The notes under the pieces: model-generated
The model's database searches: none
The model's input: the letters and a program-made list of their open reading frames with translations, nothing else
What the model was told of the DNA's origin: nothing
Assembly: GCA_030549205.1 (NCBI GenBank)
Contig: JAUKTV010000002.1
Coordinates: forward strand, 2,170,001 to 2,234,000
Length of the DNA: 64,000 nucleotides
Reading direction: 5' to 3'
Source: Apiosordaria backusii
Taxonomy: Eukaryota; Ascomycota; Sordariomycetes; Sordariales; Lasiosphaeriaceae
Program-made: the position numbers and the translations under genes
Shown here: in pieces, positions 1 through 11,822 of the stretch
Numbering within the stretch: position 1 is the stretch's first letter
Layout: every line of letters begins with the position of its first letter

Positions 1-1371
1 TCCACCTGTGACCCCGTTCGTACCATTGGGACCCTCATGTGAAGTCTTGGCGTTCTCCTTCTCCGCTGTGGAGTCGCGATGATCCGCGGCACCCGGGCTC
101 TTGGGGGTCTCGACAACTGACGATAACCTATTCTGAGAGTCGTTGTTCAAATTGTGAGACGAAGATCTTGGCGACAGGGCATGTCCATGGCTGCTTCCGA
201 GGTTCCGAGAGAATGGACCAAGTCCCTTCTGAGGGGAAATCTGCCCAAACCCTGCATGAACACTTTGTCGTCGACGTCCAAGCATGGTGCCAATCCGACT
301 TCGCAGCTTCGATTCCGAGTGTCCTTGGTGTTGAAATGAGTGCTCACTAGTAACGTCATCATCGTGTCCGCCGTGAACACTGGGGGGAGCTGCAGTTGGT
401 GTGGTGACAGCGGATGCCCTGGTGTTGGTAGACTTTCGTTCAATCCTTGGTTTCCCAGCCGTGACCTTATTCGCAAAGTTCTCGACTTCCTTGGCGGTGT
501 TGACCTCGAGCATGATGTTGAGCACCTCCTCGGCAGCGGCCTGGGTTCGCGTCGCTTGGTCAACCTCGTGTGTCTCGAACTGTGTCAGGACGTCGCGCAA
601 GTGGTTGATGCGTTGCTCATCCAGAGCTTGAAGAGATTCAAAGATGAACGGAGCCTGTGATTCCCACTGCTGGGTGGCAGCTTCTAGTCTGGAGGCAGCT
701 TGGTCGACCTTTTGGGCGTTAGCCTTGCCGCCCTTCTTGGACAGCTTCTCTGACTTTTCCGTGGCATCGTCCAACTCTCTGGCCATTGTCTGGAGATTTG
801 CGCTGATGTTCTGAATGTTTTGCATCTCCTTTTTGTTTTGGAAGGTTCGTAAGGAGTGTTCGACATCTTTCTCAATACGCTGAGCGAATAGGTGGTGAGA
901 GGCAGCAATGGCATCGGTGGACTGGAGGATCTTATCCCACGGTGCTTGGAAGACGCTGGCGCAACCTGTTGTTAGTCAACAGTGTCATTAACGGGGCCGA
1001 GGACGATCACCAACCCAAGCTCAGATGACGCGTTAGGCACCTTGAAGACTAGCAACTTTCGCAAGCTGGCGACATATTGCTCCTCGACCCTTTTGCGTTC
1101 CTGTTCCACTCTTTAGCTCTTGTTCGCCTCCCTCCGACTGTAAATCGTACCTGAAGCCAGTCTGCGATTTCATTGTTGACTTTGGTGATGCGCTTGACTC
1201 GGTCGGACAATGTTTGGACGGCTTGGGTGGGTTGGAGGTTGGCCTGCGACAGAAGCAAGCATTGGTCAGTATTTGTTTCCAATAGAGCGTAATGGGACAG
1301 AGAATGGAGCTCACCAGCATGGCTGGGTACTCGGCCCGCGAGAGGTCGTCGGTGGCAGCCATGGTCGGCAA
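1..1371 (-). CDS. Syp1/FCHo-like F-BAR endocytic protein (partial, 5' end)
   Basis: Minus-strand gene running off the left edge, so the C-terminus is missing. Exons: 1362 (or 1371)-1315, 1243-1151, 1100-1015 and 955-1; the joins keep frame. Two in-frame ATGs lie three codons apart (1371 and 1362). The start reads MAATDDLSRAEYPAML, followed by the F-BAR opening (LQPTQAVQTLSDRVKRITK, then NEIADWLQERKRVEEQY) and a long charged helical stretch to about residue 250, typical of the crescent-shaped membrane-binding F-BAR dimer. After this comes a Ser/Thr/Pro/His-rich linker. In fungi, Syp1 is an early endocytic factor and septin/polarity regulator whose C-terminal mu-homology domain would lie outside the window. 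Family assignment rests on the N-terminal motif. The exon 3-4 join (1015/955) was chosen because it restores LG-VFQAPW, as expected in F-BAR proteins. Confidence 0.8.
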
Positions 1372-2019
1372 TGTGTTGGTACGAGTTGGTCGTGAGGCGC
1401 AAATTGGCCAAAGTCAAAGGCCGAGCCAAGCGACGGGAGGAGGGGACGGACAGCGCTGGATTAGATAAATCAACTCATGCCAGTGGAAGCAGACGTGGTG
1501 CAGCGCCGCCGAGCGGCAGCAGAGAGAGTAAGAAGAAGATGGACGAAAATAATACAAAGTACAAAGGGGCGTAACGTAAAAGATGGAATTGTTTCCGAAT
1601 AAACGGTTGCAGCGCCTGAAATTGCGTCGCGGGTTTGGCCAGCACTTGGGACAGTTGATGTCACGGGGATGAAGCTCGCATTTTCTGTGGGGAAACTTGG
1701 ACCAGCCAATCACTAAGCTCCAGACCTCAAATGCCAAGCACCGCCAGCCAGCCGCATCCCCGCCGCAGGCAACGTTTTAGCTGGAGATTTCAGTGCATCA
1801 GACAACGATCCACAGCGGATGCAGACCCTGGAATTGTTCCTGATGGACCACTCACTGTGATGTGATCTCTTAGTTACACCCCCAAGGGATCATCGGGCAT
1901 CTGAATAACACAGTTGCCGAGGGCGTTTTTTCTGATTTTGCTGATCTTGTTTCCCTAGCAACACATTGCAATTCTTTGACATTCGAATTCAGGGGTTCAA
2001 CACACAGACAGACTTCCAA
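1372..2019. other. Divergent intergenic region, F-BAR gene / kinase
   Basis: About 650 bases between two divergently transcribed genes, presumably holding both promoters. No conserved coding signal, RNA gene or clear regulatory motif seen. Confidence 0.5.
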
Positions 2020-3318
2020 ATGACAAGCTCAGCTGATTGGAGGACTGCACTTACAGCCTCGGAACGATATGAGAATATTCAGAAGCTGTGAGGACAATCA
2101 TCTTGGTTAATATAGGTGTTGCTTAATGTACTTACCATCAATTATAATAGAACAAAAGCCCTAGCCGCCTCAGGGGCCAGTGCATTTAGCATTGAAAATG
2201 ACGCTTACAAAACGGCCACCACTAGGGTACGTTCTCATACTCATACTCTATTCCAAGGTTCTAACCATATCTCAGGAAGAATACGATGCCGCTTGCAACC
2301 CTCCACCACCACCAGTTGAAATCCCTGAACCATCCTCTCCGCCATACTCACCTCCAGAAGACACCACCCCCTCCAGCCCCGGCATTACAATAGGTACCTA
2401 CCCCGATTGCCACTACCTCGCCAGCGGTGCCACCTCCGAGGTCTGCCGCTCCAACAGATACGCCCTCAAAGTCATCGTCGAAACCAACATCGCCCCTCAC
2501 AACCCCCGTCTCGAAGCCAAGCTCTTGTCCTCCTTCTCCCACGAAACCATCATCAACCTCATCGAAACCTTCCACGACCAATCCACCCGCTTCGTCCTCG
2601 TCTTCCCTTACATGCCCCTCGCCCTCTCCTCCGTCCTAGACCACCACATCTCCACCAACACCAGTTTAACCTCCCCCCAAATCCACCACCTCTTCCTCTC
2701 CCTCTTCTCCGCTTTGGAATACATCCACTCTCAGGGTATCATCCACCGAGACATCAAACCCTCCTCCCTCCTTTTATCCTCCCCTTTCACCCCTTCCAAC
2801 CCTCCCACCATCAAACTATCCGACTTTGGCACCGCCTGGTCACCTACCTTGTCGTCCTTCACAGAACCAACCGACAACAAAATCCTCGACATTGGAACTG
2901 GCCAGTACCGCGCGCCGGAGGTGTTATTCGGGAATAAATCTTATACGACAGCGATTGATATCTGGGCTGCGGGGTGATGCTCGCGGAGTGTATTGTTAAG
3001 CCTTGCCCGAGGCCGCTGTTTGAGAGTAGGGGTGTTCATGAGGATGGGAATCAGCTGGGGTTGATATTGAGTATTTTCAAGACTATTGGGAGTCCGACGC
3101 GGGAGACGTGGCCGGAGGCAGGGGGGTTTAGGACGGTGCCTTGGGAGAGTTGGAGGGCTTTTGGGGAGAGGGGGTGGGGGGAGGTGCTACCGGAGGTGGT
3201 GGAGGGTAGATGGAGGGAGTTGGTGGGGAGGTGTGTGAGGTATGAGGGTGGGTGGAGGGTTGGGGCTGAGGAGGTGGCGGAGATTTTGAGGGGGTGGGAG
3301 AGGGAAGTGGAAGGGTGA
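2020..3318 (+). CDS. Csk1-like CDK-activating protein kinase, frameshifted at 2974
   Basis: Exons 2020-2087, 2151-2226 and 2276-3318. The start reads MTSSADWRTALTASERY; two short introns (2088-2150 and 2227-2275, the second with branch point CTAAC) join in frame to the kinase domain. Motifs: ALKVI (beta-3 lysine, about residue 112), HRDIKPSS catalytic loop (about 205), DFGTAW, then GTGQYRAPEVLFG. The Gly-rich loop is degenerate (LASGATSEV). Conserved text DIWAAG at 2957-2974 hits TGA at 2975, while the next frame continues directly with VMLAECIV and the rest of the C-lobe (FESRGVHEDGNQLGL) to 3318. One extra G in the GGGG at 2971-2974 would restore a 391-residue protein. The family includes fission yeast Csk1, which phosphorylates CDKs and the CAK Mcs6; the assignment is by motif. 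A sequence error is more likely than a pseudogene, because both halves are otherwise intact. Confidence 0.8.
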
Positions 3319-4280
3319 ACCGTTCACTGGGGGATCTAGGAATGTTCTGATATCTTGTCCAACATGGTTGATTTGATGAGATAGGACGGCGTTGTGTGTT
3401 CACCAAGGTCGAGGTTGTTTATTAGCACCTACTGAGCAACCCAAAAGAAACAAGAATGACAGAGCATTCAAGCAGAAATGACAAAAGTCCATACAGTATC
3501 GGCCCGGACATATCGCGCTTGATACCCGGAGTGGCCCGACCCAGGGCAGATAATGGCGCCGGCTTGGCACGCCGACCGGCCGCCAAAAGATCGGGACCTC
3601 CAAACTCGGCCTAGCGGGATTCCAGGGATCCCAAAAGTCACGCGGGGAAGCAGGGAGCTGGGATCATGTTGTCGCAGTAGACAAGTCTTGGCAGGATGAC
3701 ACCGATCGATAAGAGCTTCACATCCACACGCTGCGCCGTTGGGTTGCAGAAAATTGGCTCGTGGAACTGGAACAACATCCTCAGCTTCTTCTTCAGTCCC
3801 TTCCAAAAGGTGGGGGTCGTCATTCGATACGAGACACGCAACCACGCTGAGTCCAATTCTTCCGCAGACTCATTCAATCATCGAGGCTGTTGGTGGCGCT
3901 CGACATCGGGCTCAATTGGTTGGATCCCACTGATTCCAAGGAAGCCGAAGTGGGGCAGCGTCCGCCTGGGGTCACCGACCTTCTGATTGTCGGGATCGCC
4001 ACCATTGGTCCGTCACCCATGCACCTATCAACGAGACTCACCGGGGGGTGGCAGGAGGTGGCAGCCAGCTCGACGCTGGCCTGCCATGGGCTGGCTGGGC
4101 TGGCTGGGCTGGCTAGGCTGGCTGGGCTGGCTAGGCTGTGCCCCGGCTGGAAGCTACTGCTGGTGAACTGCATGATCCCGACATAGGAACCCCCAAGCCG
4201 TCTCTTTCTTTCTCTCCTTGCTTCCACTCTTGTCCGGTGTTTTGTTTCGTGATCAGATTGATCATGAGGAAGAGCACACC
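3319..4280. other. Intergenic region
   Basis: About 960 bases between the kinase and the Zn2Cys6 gene. Several short open frames on both strands show no family signature. It contains the 9-bp minisatellite at 4091-4135. No RNA gene seen. Confidence 0.5.
4091..4135. repeat. 9-bp minisatellite, five units
   Basis: Five head-to-tail copies of CTGGCTGGG, with the third and fifth reading CTGGCTAGG. Not inside a supported coding region; it lies about 145 bases upstream of the transcription-factor start. Confidence 0.9.
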
Positions 4281-6393
4281 ATGAAAAACAGACAAAAGTC
4301 GAGAACTGGTACGCGAGAGCCTTGTTGACCGTCACCTCAACCCCCTCCTTGCCTTATCTGACGCGCGCTGCTAACTTGGCCGATAGGTTGTCGAACTTGT
4401 AAAGTCAGGCGGGTACGCGGCCCCCGATTTTGAGTTAACTCTGTCCCCTTGCCGTCAGCATAGACCGTCGGCTTGGGGCATCAGACTAAAAGTGTAAAGC
4501 TGACCAGCATCATGTTGTCCTCTATAGTTACGATGTGACGAGGCCAAACCTGCCTGTGAGAACTGTCTAAAGAAGGGCTTCCAGTGCCCAGGCTATCAGC
4601 AGCGTCTTCAGTGGTCGACCAAGCATGAAAGACCGACGGTGGTTAACACGACAGGGCCTGACAACTTTACCCAGCTCGTCACCGCTGCTTCAGCCTCTAT
4701 CGTGAAGTCTGTCTCCCCTGCCGCGAACCCATCCGGGAATGGCGCCATCGTTTCGGCTGCAAGTGCGACGACTCCTAACCCCGCTGTGAGCCGTGAGTCT
4801 TCCTCGGCACCACGGTCGGCCACGCTATCCGCCTCGCCGCCACCGTCGTCTTTTACCCTCTCGCCACCACCCCAGTCAGAGGCTTCCGTTGAGGATACCA
4901 ATGGTCAGGATGGCGGGACTCTCGTTCCTGTTGCGCGCAAGAACGGCGTCTTGATACCGACGAGTCGGCAACAAGAGCCCATGATGTTTCAACAAGTGGT
5001 AGATATTCCAACCTTCTTGATAGAACACTGGTTCAAGTCTGTCTGCTGTTCCTGGTCTGCCTTTGACTCACAAGCAAACCCCTATCGTCGACTAACTTCA
5101 GCTCTCTGGAACACGTCGACGCCTGTCTTCTATGCTCTCCAAGCCATATCAGCTGCTTCACTTGTCGAGCGCCTTCCCCATGTCATCAAGGACACAGCCC
5201 GAGCTGCTCCACGAAAGGCTGCTGAAGCCATCCACAAAGAGCTCGTCGCCTTTTCGACAGGATACCGCCCACGTTTCCCTGTTGAGCTCTTGTTGTCACT
5301 GTTCTGTATGAGCTCGTCGATGTGTTGGATGGAATCACGTCAACTGGGTCAACACTACGTGAGACAGGCCCACAATGTGCTCAAGTTATTAGACGGCCAA
5401 ACACTCAACCCCGAATCGCAACAACTACTCGAGTTCTTCAAAGGGTGTCTCTTGTATGAAGAAGCCCTCAGAAGTGTGGTATCAGAGGAAGAGATCGACT
5501 TTTCCAACATGCTCAGCTGGGCCGAGCCAACAGATCAAGGACCACTTGTATCCGCGACACCACACGCATGGACAGGCGTCTCTGCTGATGTCTTTCGGCT
5601 TTTTGGCAAGGCTGTAGCCCTATGCCGGAGATCCCGGACACGATGGAGACATAATGACGGGACCAGCTACCGCGTTCTCCAAGGCGCCATGAGGGATATC
5701 CAGGAGGCTACTTTGGTGGAGGAGTCGTTGCTGGCTATTGAGATATCGCTTGTGGAGACCAACCTGACGCCCGACACAGCCTCGAATGTTTCGACTGATT
5801 TGTACAACGCGACCCAAGCCTATCGCCTTTCATCGCTTCTACAGTTGTACGAGACGTTTCCCGACCTGGTGGCAAAGCGAATGCCGGATTTGACCGATCA
5901 AGATGGATCGGTTATGTGGAACACATGGGTTTCTCCTCTAGCACTTCACGTCACCGAAGTGCTTAGGGCTCTGCCAGTTGGAAGCATGCGGTGTATCCAG
6001 CCGTTGCTTTGTCTCTGTGCGGGGAGTGGGCTGCGGTTTGACAAGAAAGTTCCACTTGGCCGTGGCCATCAGAGTTTCCTGCTCAGCACCGAGTCCACCA
6101 CAACTACGACAACGACACCGCCTCCCACATCTGGTATCGTTCCTAATGCGGACTTTTCCTTCACCGCCACGCCCGAAATTTCCGAGAACGCGATCAAGAC
6201 ATCGCAGGCCCGCTCGTTCATCATGGCTCGGCTCGACCAACTTGAGAACAGCCTTCCACCAAAACCGATAGGTGTGGCCAAACAGTTGCTCCGAGCTGTC
6301 TGGACCGCCTACGACGGAGAGATCGGACTGGCACGTCGGACTCATTGGCTGGATGTCATGAGCCAAACAGGCCTTCACAGTCTATTTGGGTGA
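4281..6393 (+). CDS. Zn2Cys6 fungal transcription factor
   Basis: Exons 4281-4308, 4387-4412 and 4528-6393 give 639 residues; the frame is exact across both joins. The Zn2Cys6 binuclear cluster is split over all three exons: MKNRQKSRTG, then CRTCKVRR, then LRCDEAKPACENCLKKGFQC, giving the canonical six cysteines at residues 11-40. A basic linker follows (QQRLQWSTKHERP), then a Ser/Thr/Pro-rich stretch, then from about residue 160 a helical region (FLIEHWFKSVCCSWSAFDS; FYALQAISAASLVERLP; GYRPRFPVELLLSLFCMSS) of the kind seen in the fungal-specific transcription factor domain (Fungal_trans_2 type). It would bind CGG-type sites in the nucleus. The target pathway is unknown; the neighbouring ammonium transporter and permease do not prove a link. 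Models starting in exon 3 would miss the DNA-binding domain. Confidence 0.88.
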
Positions 6394-6515
6394 AGTCGAT
6401 CATAACTACTACAGCACATCTTCGCCAGAACGAGCCAGATGCCATTTGACGACACAATTACACGATTATACACCTCGGGCAAAGCCCCTTATCAATGTCA
6501 TCTGTTGGTGATAGC

Positions 6516-8366
6516 TCAGTCAAGGGCAATGGTCCCCTTATTAGTAGGAGTATAATCCTCCTCCTCAGGATGCACCAAAATACCCAGAGACTCCTCCGTC
6601 TCATGGAAGTCCAGTCCCTCATGGATATGCCTATCGTATGTCAGTCCCCAATCTCCCATCATCACGGGTCAAGTCTCGAAGAAAACTTACTTATCAACCG
6701 CCAGCACCTCCAACCCAGGCACACAATCGATCAACGCTATAATCGCCCAACTCCCAAAGAAGCTCCACGAAAACCCAATCAAAACCTCCACGATCTGCAC
6801 CCACAACTGCCTCACATTCCCATCAAAAACCACGCCCCCCGGCACATCCAACCCCCCATACGCCGCCACCTTTTTCTGCGCAAACAACCCCGTCATAATC
6901 GTCGCCGCCACCCCCCCAACACAATGCGTAGCAAACGTATCCCCATTATCCACCCACCTCCACTTGTGCGCCATCTTTGTAAACTTGATCTTCAACGCCT
7001 GCCGACAAACCACCGCGCCAAAAACCCCAAAGAAGAACGCCGTCGGCATGTCAATGAACCCCGCCGAAGGGGTAATCATCACCAAGCCAGCAATAGCGCC
7101 CATAAACGTCGCGTCAAGCGACCACTTGCCATTCTCGCAAAAGGCCATGACAGCCCAGGTGAGGGCACCGGAGGCGGCGCAGAGGTTGGTCACGCAGAGG
7201 GCCATGACGGACTGGAAGTTGAGCGCCAGGGCGGTGCCGGCGTCGAAGGCGAGCCAGGAGCCCCAGATGATGATCATCGAAAGGAGCTGGAAAAACGAGT
7301 TTCCCGGGCGGTGGAGGCGGATGTGGGTGGGCGTGCGGACGGCGGATCTCTTGGAGCGGAAGACGGGGTAAGAGAGGTAGATGCTGATTGCTGTGGCGGT
7401 GGCGCCGGAGCAGACGTGTACGGGAGTGCCTAGAATAAAACAGTTAATACACCCCATTCATAACCACCATCCTCCCGTTTGTGATACGAGAGTGCTGTAC
7501 TCACCTCCCGCAAAATCCAAAACCCCCAGCTCCTCCCCCAGCACCCCCCCACCCCAAACCATATGCGCTAGCGGGCAGTAAATAAACGTACTCCACAACT
7601 ATACCCCCTCCCTTTATCAGCATTTTCCCAACCCCCCTTTCCCATCTTTGTATGTTGGAACACTCACCGCAATAAAAACCGCACAACTCTTCATCGTCCC
7701 CCGCTCCACAAACCCTACCCTCACCCCACCCCATCAGCCTCTCTCCCCCTGCGTGTGTCTCAGGGAAAGGAAGGTACTCACCCCCAACAGCAATCGCACA
7801 AACCGTCGCCTCAAACACAAGCTGGAACTCACTAAACAGCACCGCCGGGATCGTCCCCACCGGCTCGCTCAACACCCCCCAATGAAACAGGTGCCTCGTC
7901 CAGCTCCCAAAGGACCACCCCCCTCCTTCTCCGTAGGCGAGCGTGTAACCCAGCACAAACCACTGGATGGAGCAGATTGAGATCACGAGAACCGCGGGGA
8001 GGGCGGCGTGGAGGGAGTTGCGGCGCCAGGTGTAGCCTGAGTAGGCTATTCCTACCTATTCCCGACATTAATGTCAATGTCAATGTCAACGAGGGATAGG
8101 ATAGTAATAGGGGGGTAAGGGGTAGGATGGTAATAACGGGGGAGTGGTGGGATATTGGGTAACCTAGAGGGGGGTTAGGGTTGTGCTGGGATGGGATGGG
8201 AAACCAACACAGCAAAAAGGGTGGTAGAAAAGGGGAGGTGGAGGAGGAGAGAGCAAAAAAAACATACCGTCGGAACAATCGTCCAGCAAATCACCGTGCA
8301 CACCAAGATAAACAGCGTGTCTATCTTGTCGCAGTCCTCCCACGCCGCGACGACCGAGGAGGCCAT
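6516..8366 (-). CDS. Ammonium transporter (Amt/Mep family)
   Basis: Six exons on the minus strand: 8366-8268, 8055-7782, 7714-7668, 7598-7505, 7429-6691 and 6630-6516, totalling 456 codons (455 residues) with every join in frame. The product is a polytopic plasma-membrane channel. The Amt signature DFAGGTPVHV carries the first pore histidine, and GDTFATHCVGG carries the second, so the twin-histidine conduction site is intact. Pore-lining text such as LAFDAGTALALNFQ and MGAIAGLVMITPSAGFID is typical. The N-terminus is short and the cytosolic tail only about 40 residues (EGLDFHETEESLG). It supplies ammonium uptake, possibly also sensing as in Mep2-type members; sensing is not shown here. Intron 1 (8056-8267, 212 nt) is longer than usual. 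The gene is convergent with the Zn2Cys6 gene, with stops only 122 bases apart. Confidence 0.93.
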
Positions 8367-9677
8367 GGTTTGCTGCTGTATCTCTCTCACGCTCTCAGAT
8401 TAGGCAGGGTTTGAGTGTCAATACGTAGGCCGTGGTGGTGGTGGTGGTGGTGGTGGTTCAATGGAGGGGAAGCTGGAATTGACCGCCAATATGTTCGGGG
8501 GAGGTTGTTCAATAGACAAAAACAAGTTGAGTGGTCAAGAGTGTGCCATTGACCCAAAACGATAAACAAGGTCGGGAGAAAACCGTCTGGTTGGCGTGGT
8601 AGGGACAGAAATATTGCCAGACAAAAAGCAGTTAAGAAACACCTCAAGAACCAACAAACACCACAACACAGCTCCCATGCTTCATGCCGTTGGTTGCAAA
8701 ACAGGATCAATATATGTACTTACTTACCCTCTCCCCCCCCCCCCCATCGTATCACAGAACCACCACCTCGGTAATCACCTTCTCCTTATGGCTTCATTCC
8801 CCCCCCCTGAGGGACTGTATGCCCTTCCCGATCAATGGCCATTATTTCTGAATCTGGTTACCTTCTCCTGTACACTGTTCTCGTCGTCATCTGTCTTAGA
8901 TCTCAACCAACCCCGCCCCAATGCCCTGCACCGCTGTGATACCCGTTGATAAGCCCTTTATGTACAATGGTCCTGATAAGAGCTCCTGCATGAGCTCTGG
9001 TTCGACGATAAGCCCACTGCAACGCTGTGTAAGTGGTTGTATGTACTTTTTTGCTCGATTGGGACTAGCGTCGGCTGCCTTCCCCGAACTCGACCACACC
9101 TCCCAGATCGGACAGGAACAGAACGAGTGTCGATCCCCAACCCTCTGCTGCTTGAAACCGATAATAACAGTGGCGGCAAGCCGGAAGAAACGATTTGCGG
9201 GTGCAACCACACCGCACGAGCTCCTCAGCTTGACCGGCTGCCCGGGTTATTGCTGTCCAATCATAGCTCCAGTGCCTTGTCCCCGAAGCTGTACACCATG
9301 TTGGTTCGACCGGACAAGACTATCGATACCCAGGGCGGGGGATTGGTTGGCGATCCGGCGGTACTCTCCCGAGACAGGACCCCAGGAACTCCTCACGACA
9401 AGGTCAATGCAGTTGGTGAACAACGTGAATGGTGTGATCACCGCGTTATGCCCGGTGAGGGGTATATTGATCGTGATACCAAAACCCTATAAGACCCCGC
9501 CAAGGCATCTCGTTGACCTTGTGTGTTGGCTATCTTTGAACTCGATCATTATCCACCGTCTCCCGTTGCCAAGATATCCTCGTTGCGATCTGTCTTGGCT
9601 TGCATGCTAGCTTCCGCCGTCTAACATCTCGGCCCGTACCGAATTACTGAGTCCGGAAATATCCAACCCCTCCCCCA
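8367..9677. other. Divergent intergenic region, ammonium transporter / permease
   Basis: About 1.3 kb between two divergent nitrogen-compound transporters; it should contain both promoters. A trinucleotide run lies at 8432-8457 and a C-run near 8734-8744. A long open frame at 8921-9610 has no recognisable protein character. No RNA gene seen. Confidence 0.5.
8432..8457. repeat. (GTG)n microsatellite in the ammonium transporter leader
   Basis: Uninterrupted run of about eight GTG triplets, 66 bases upstream of the transporter start codon, so probably in its 5' leader (CAC on the sense strand). Confidence 0.9.
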
Positions 9678-11494
9678 ATGGCAGACGACGAAAAGAAGTC
9701 CCCCAACGTGGGGCCAGGGGCCGAGGCGCAGTTGGGGGGTGCTTCTGTCAGCCCTGAAACGGACATCATCAACCTCCTGGGGTATAAGCCAGAGTTGAAG
9801 CGGAACCGGTCCATGTTTACGCTTCTGTTTCAGTCTTTGGCTATTGCTGCTGTATGATTTTTGTTCTGGTCGTCAGGATGGGAGATATTCGAACAACACA
9901 CATTGACTGCTGCTGTGCTGCCAACAGATACCATATGGGTTCGGCGGTCCATTGATCAGCGCCATCTATGGCGGTGGTAGGGACTACTCCTGGGTGATTC
10001 TAGAGTCTCTCTGACATCTACAGGTCAACTACCCATGTTCGTGGGCTGGATCCTTGTTCTCATCGTCGACGAATGCATTGCGCTCTCCCTGGGAGAACTT
10101 GCATCACGATATCCGACCTCTGCTGGACCGTATTACTGGTCCTTTCAGCTGGCGCCTCCTCGGTTTCGAACAGTACTGTCCTTTGTGACGGGATGGACCT
10201 GGCTTATTGGGAACTGGACCATTACACTGTCGGTAAACTTTGGGTTCGCGTCGTTGATTGCAGCCTGTGTTGCGCTCTACCATCCCGAGTTTGTCATCGA
10301 GCCATGGCAGTTGTTGTTGATCTTTTACGCCATCTGCGGCATGACATTCTTGGTTTGTGCCTTTGGGAACCGGCTGCTTCCAGCTGTGGACACAGCTTGC
10401 GCAGCGTTTACCGCAGTTGCCATCTTCATCACGCTGGTGTGTCTGTCCGCCAAGGCCGAGGTTGGGAGGAACTCGCCGGCCGATACGCTGGGACACTATG
10501 ACACCTCGTTGTCGGGATGGGGAAGCTTCTCGTTCTTTATTGGGATCCTGCCAGCAGCGTACACTTTCTCGGCAATTGGTATGGTCTCGGCAATGGCTGA
10601 AGAATGCGACGATCCGGCGGTGAAATTGCCAAAGGCTATTGCGTTGTGTGTGCCTGTCGGTGGAATTGCGGGACTGTTTTTCGTGAGTCAAGGCGTGCTC
10701 TTTTCCAATGCTTCGAGAGACCTTGGGCTGACCGCAGTTGCATCCCTACTAGATCATCCCGATTTGCGCAACAATGCCAGCACTCGAGGACATCCTCCAA
10801 GCCCCTGTCGCCCAGGCTCTCCCATACATATTTGCTGCCGTCATGGGATCACCAGGGGGCGGCCTTGGGCTGAGCATTCTTATCTTGATCATCACCTTCT
10901 TCTGTTCCATCTCCATCACTGTGGCAGCGTCGCGATGTACCTGGGCCTTTGCTCGCGATAAAGCCATCCCAGTTTCCCGACTTTGGAGCCGTGTTGATGC
11001 ACGACACGGGGTACCGATTTGGGCTCTGGGCCTGACGACAGTGGTGCAAATGCTGCTCGGGCTGATCAACCTTGGGTCATCCTCGGCTTTCCTGGCATTT
11101 GTTTCTGTCGGGGTGATATCGCTGGCGGTATCGTACGCCATCCCGATTTCGATCAGTATGTGGCATCGACGGAGAGAGGTGAACGCAGCGCGCTGGACGA
11201 TGGGCGGAAAGATCGGATGGGTCGTCAACATCATTGCGGTGCTCTGGATTGTATTCGAAACAGTCTTGTTCTCGATGCCGCAGGTATTGCCAGTGAACGA
11301 GGTTACCATGAACTACGCCATCGTCGTGTTTGTGGGCTTCATGGTCCTGAGCGCTGTCTGGTACAGCGTGTACGCGAGAAAGGGTAAGTCCAACTGATTC
11401 CCGTCGGTGGCTAAGTGATCTTCGGGTACTGACAATGTTTCGATCAGTGTATGTTGGACCTCCCGAGTCGGACGGGATCAGAGGCGAGAGGTGA
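9678..11494 (+). CDS. APC-superfamily amino acid/GABA permease
   Basis: Exons 9678-9851, 9928-9976, 10024-10682, 10753-11383 and 11448-11494; the total is 520 codons (519 residues) with all joins in frame. The start is MADDEKKSPNVGPG. After a short cytosolic N-terminus come about twelve membrane spans. Family landmarks: LLGYKPELKRNRSMFTL, then PYGFGGPLISAIYGGG, ALSLGELASRYPTSAGPYYW (TM3 region) and SAMAEECDDPAVKLPKAI. These match fungal GABA/choline/polyamine permeases of the APC group (Uga4/Bio5-like). The substrate cannot be fixed from sequence. The tail after the last intron is short (VYVGPPESDGIRGER). The gene lies back-to-back with an ammonium transporter, so co-regulation by nitrogen status is possible but is inference. 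Confidence 0.9.
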
Positions 11495-11822
11495 GGGACA
11501 TGCCGTCGGGCATGTCTCTATCGGTAGAGAAACAATGAATTCATTGCAGAAAACGTACCTACTAAGTGCAAGCAACATGAAGTTCAAAAGTGGCTGGTGG
11601 ATGATTTGTCACCCATACCCATAGTCGTGCCTTCCCCTGACTGTCGTCAACCCACCAGAGCCACATCGTGGCTTATCCGTCCAGAAGAAGGCTGGTGCCT
11701 GAGCGAATATGTCTGTTGCAATTCTCCATTGCAGTACCGTGCAAAATCGAATGCAAAGCCCAAAGCAGCTTCCGAGGGAGCCCTGATGACAAACACGTGG
11801 ACATCCCGACACGGAAAGCGAC
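11495..11822. other. Intergenic region
   Basis: About 330 bases between the permease stop and the Zip2-like start on the same strand; presumably 3' UTR plus promoter. Nothing else seen. Confidence 0.5.

Noticed and set aside
4091..4135. GGCTGG repeat as part of a coding sequence (Gly-Leu-Ala repeats)
   Set aside because: The surrounding frame lacks any protein signature and lies in the promoter region of the Zn2Cys6 gene.
8921..9610. 229-codon open frame on the plus strand upstream of the permease
   Set aside because: Composition is Cys/Pro/Arg-random, with no domain, signal or splice context, and it overlaps the expected promoter of a well-supported gene.
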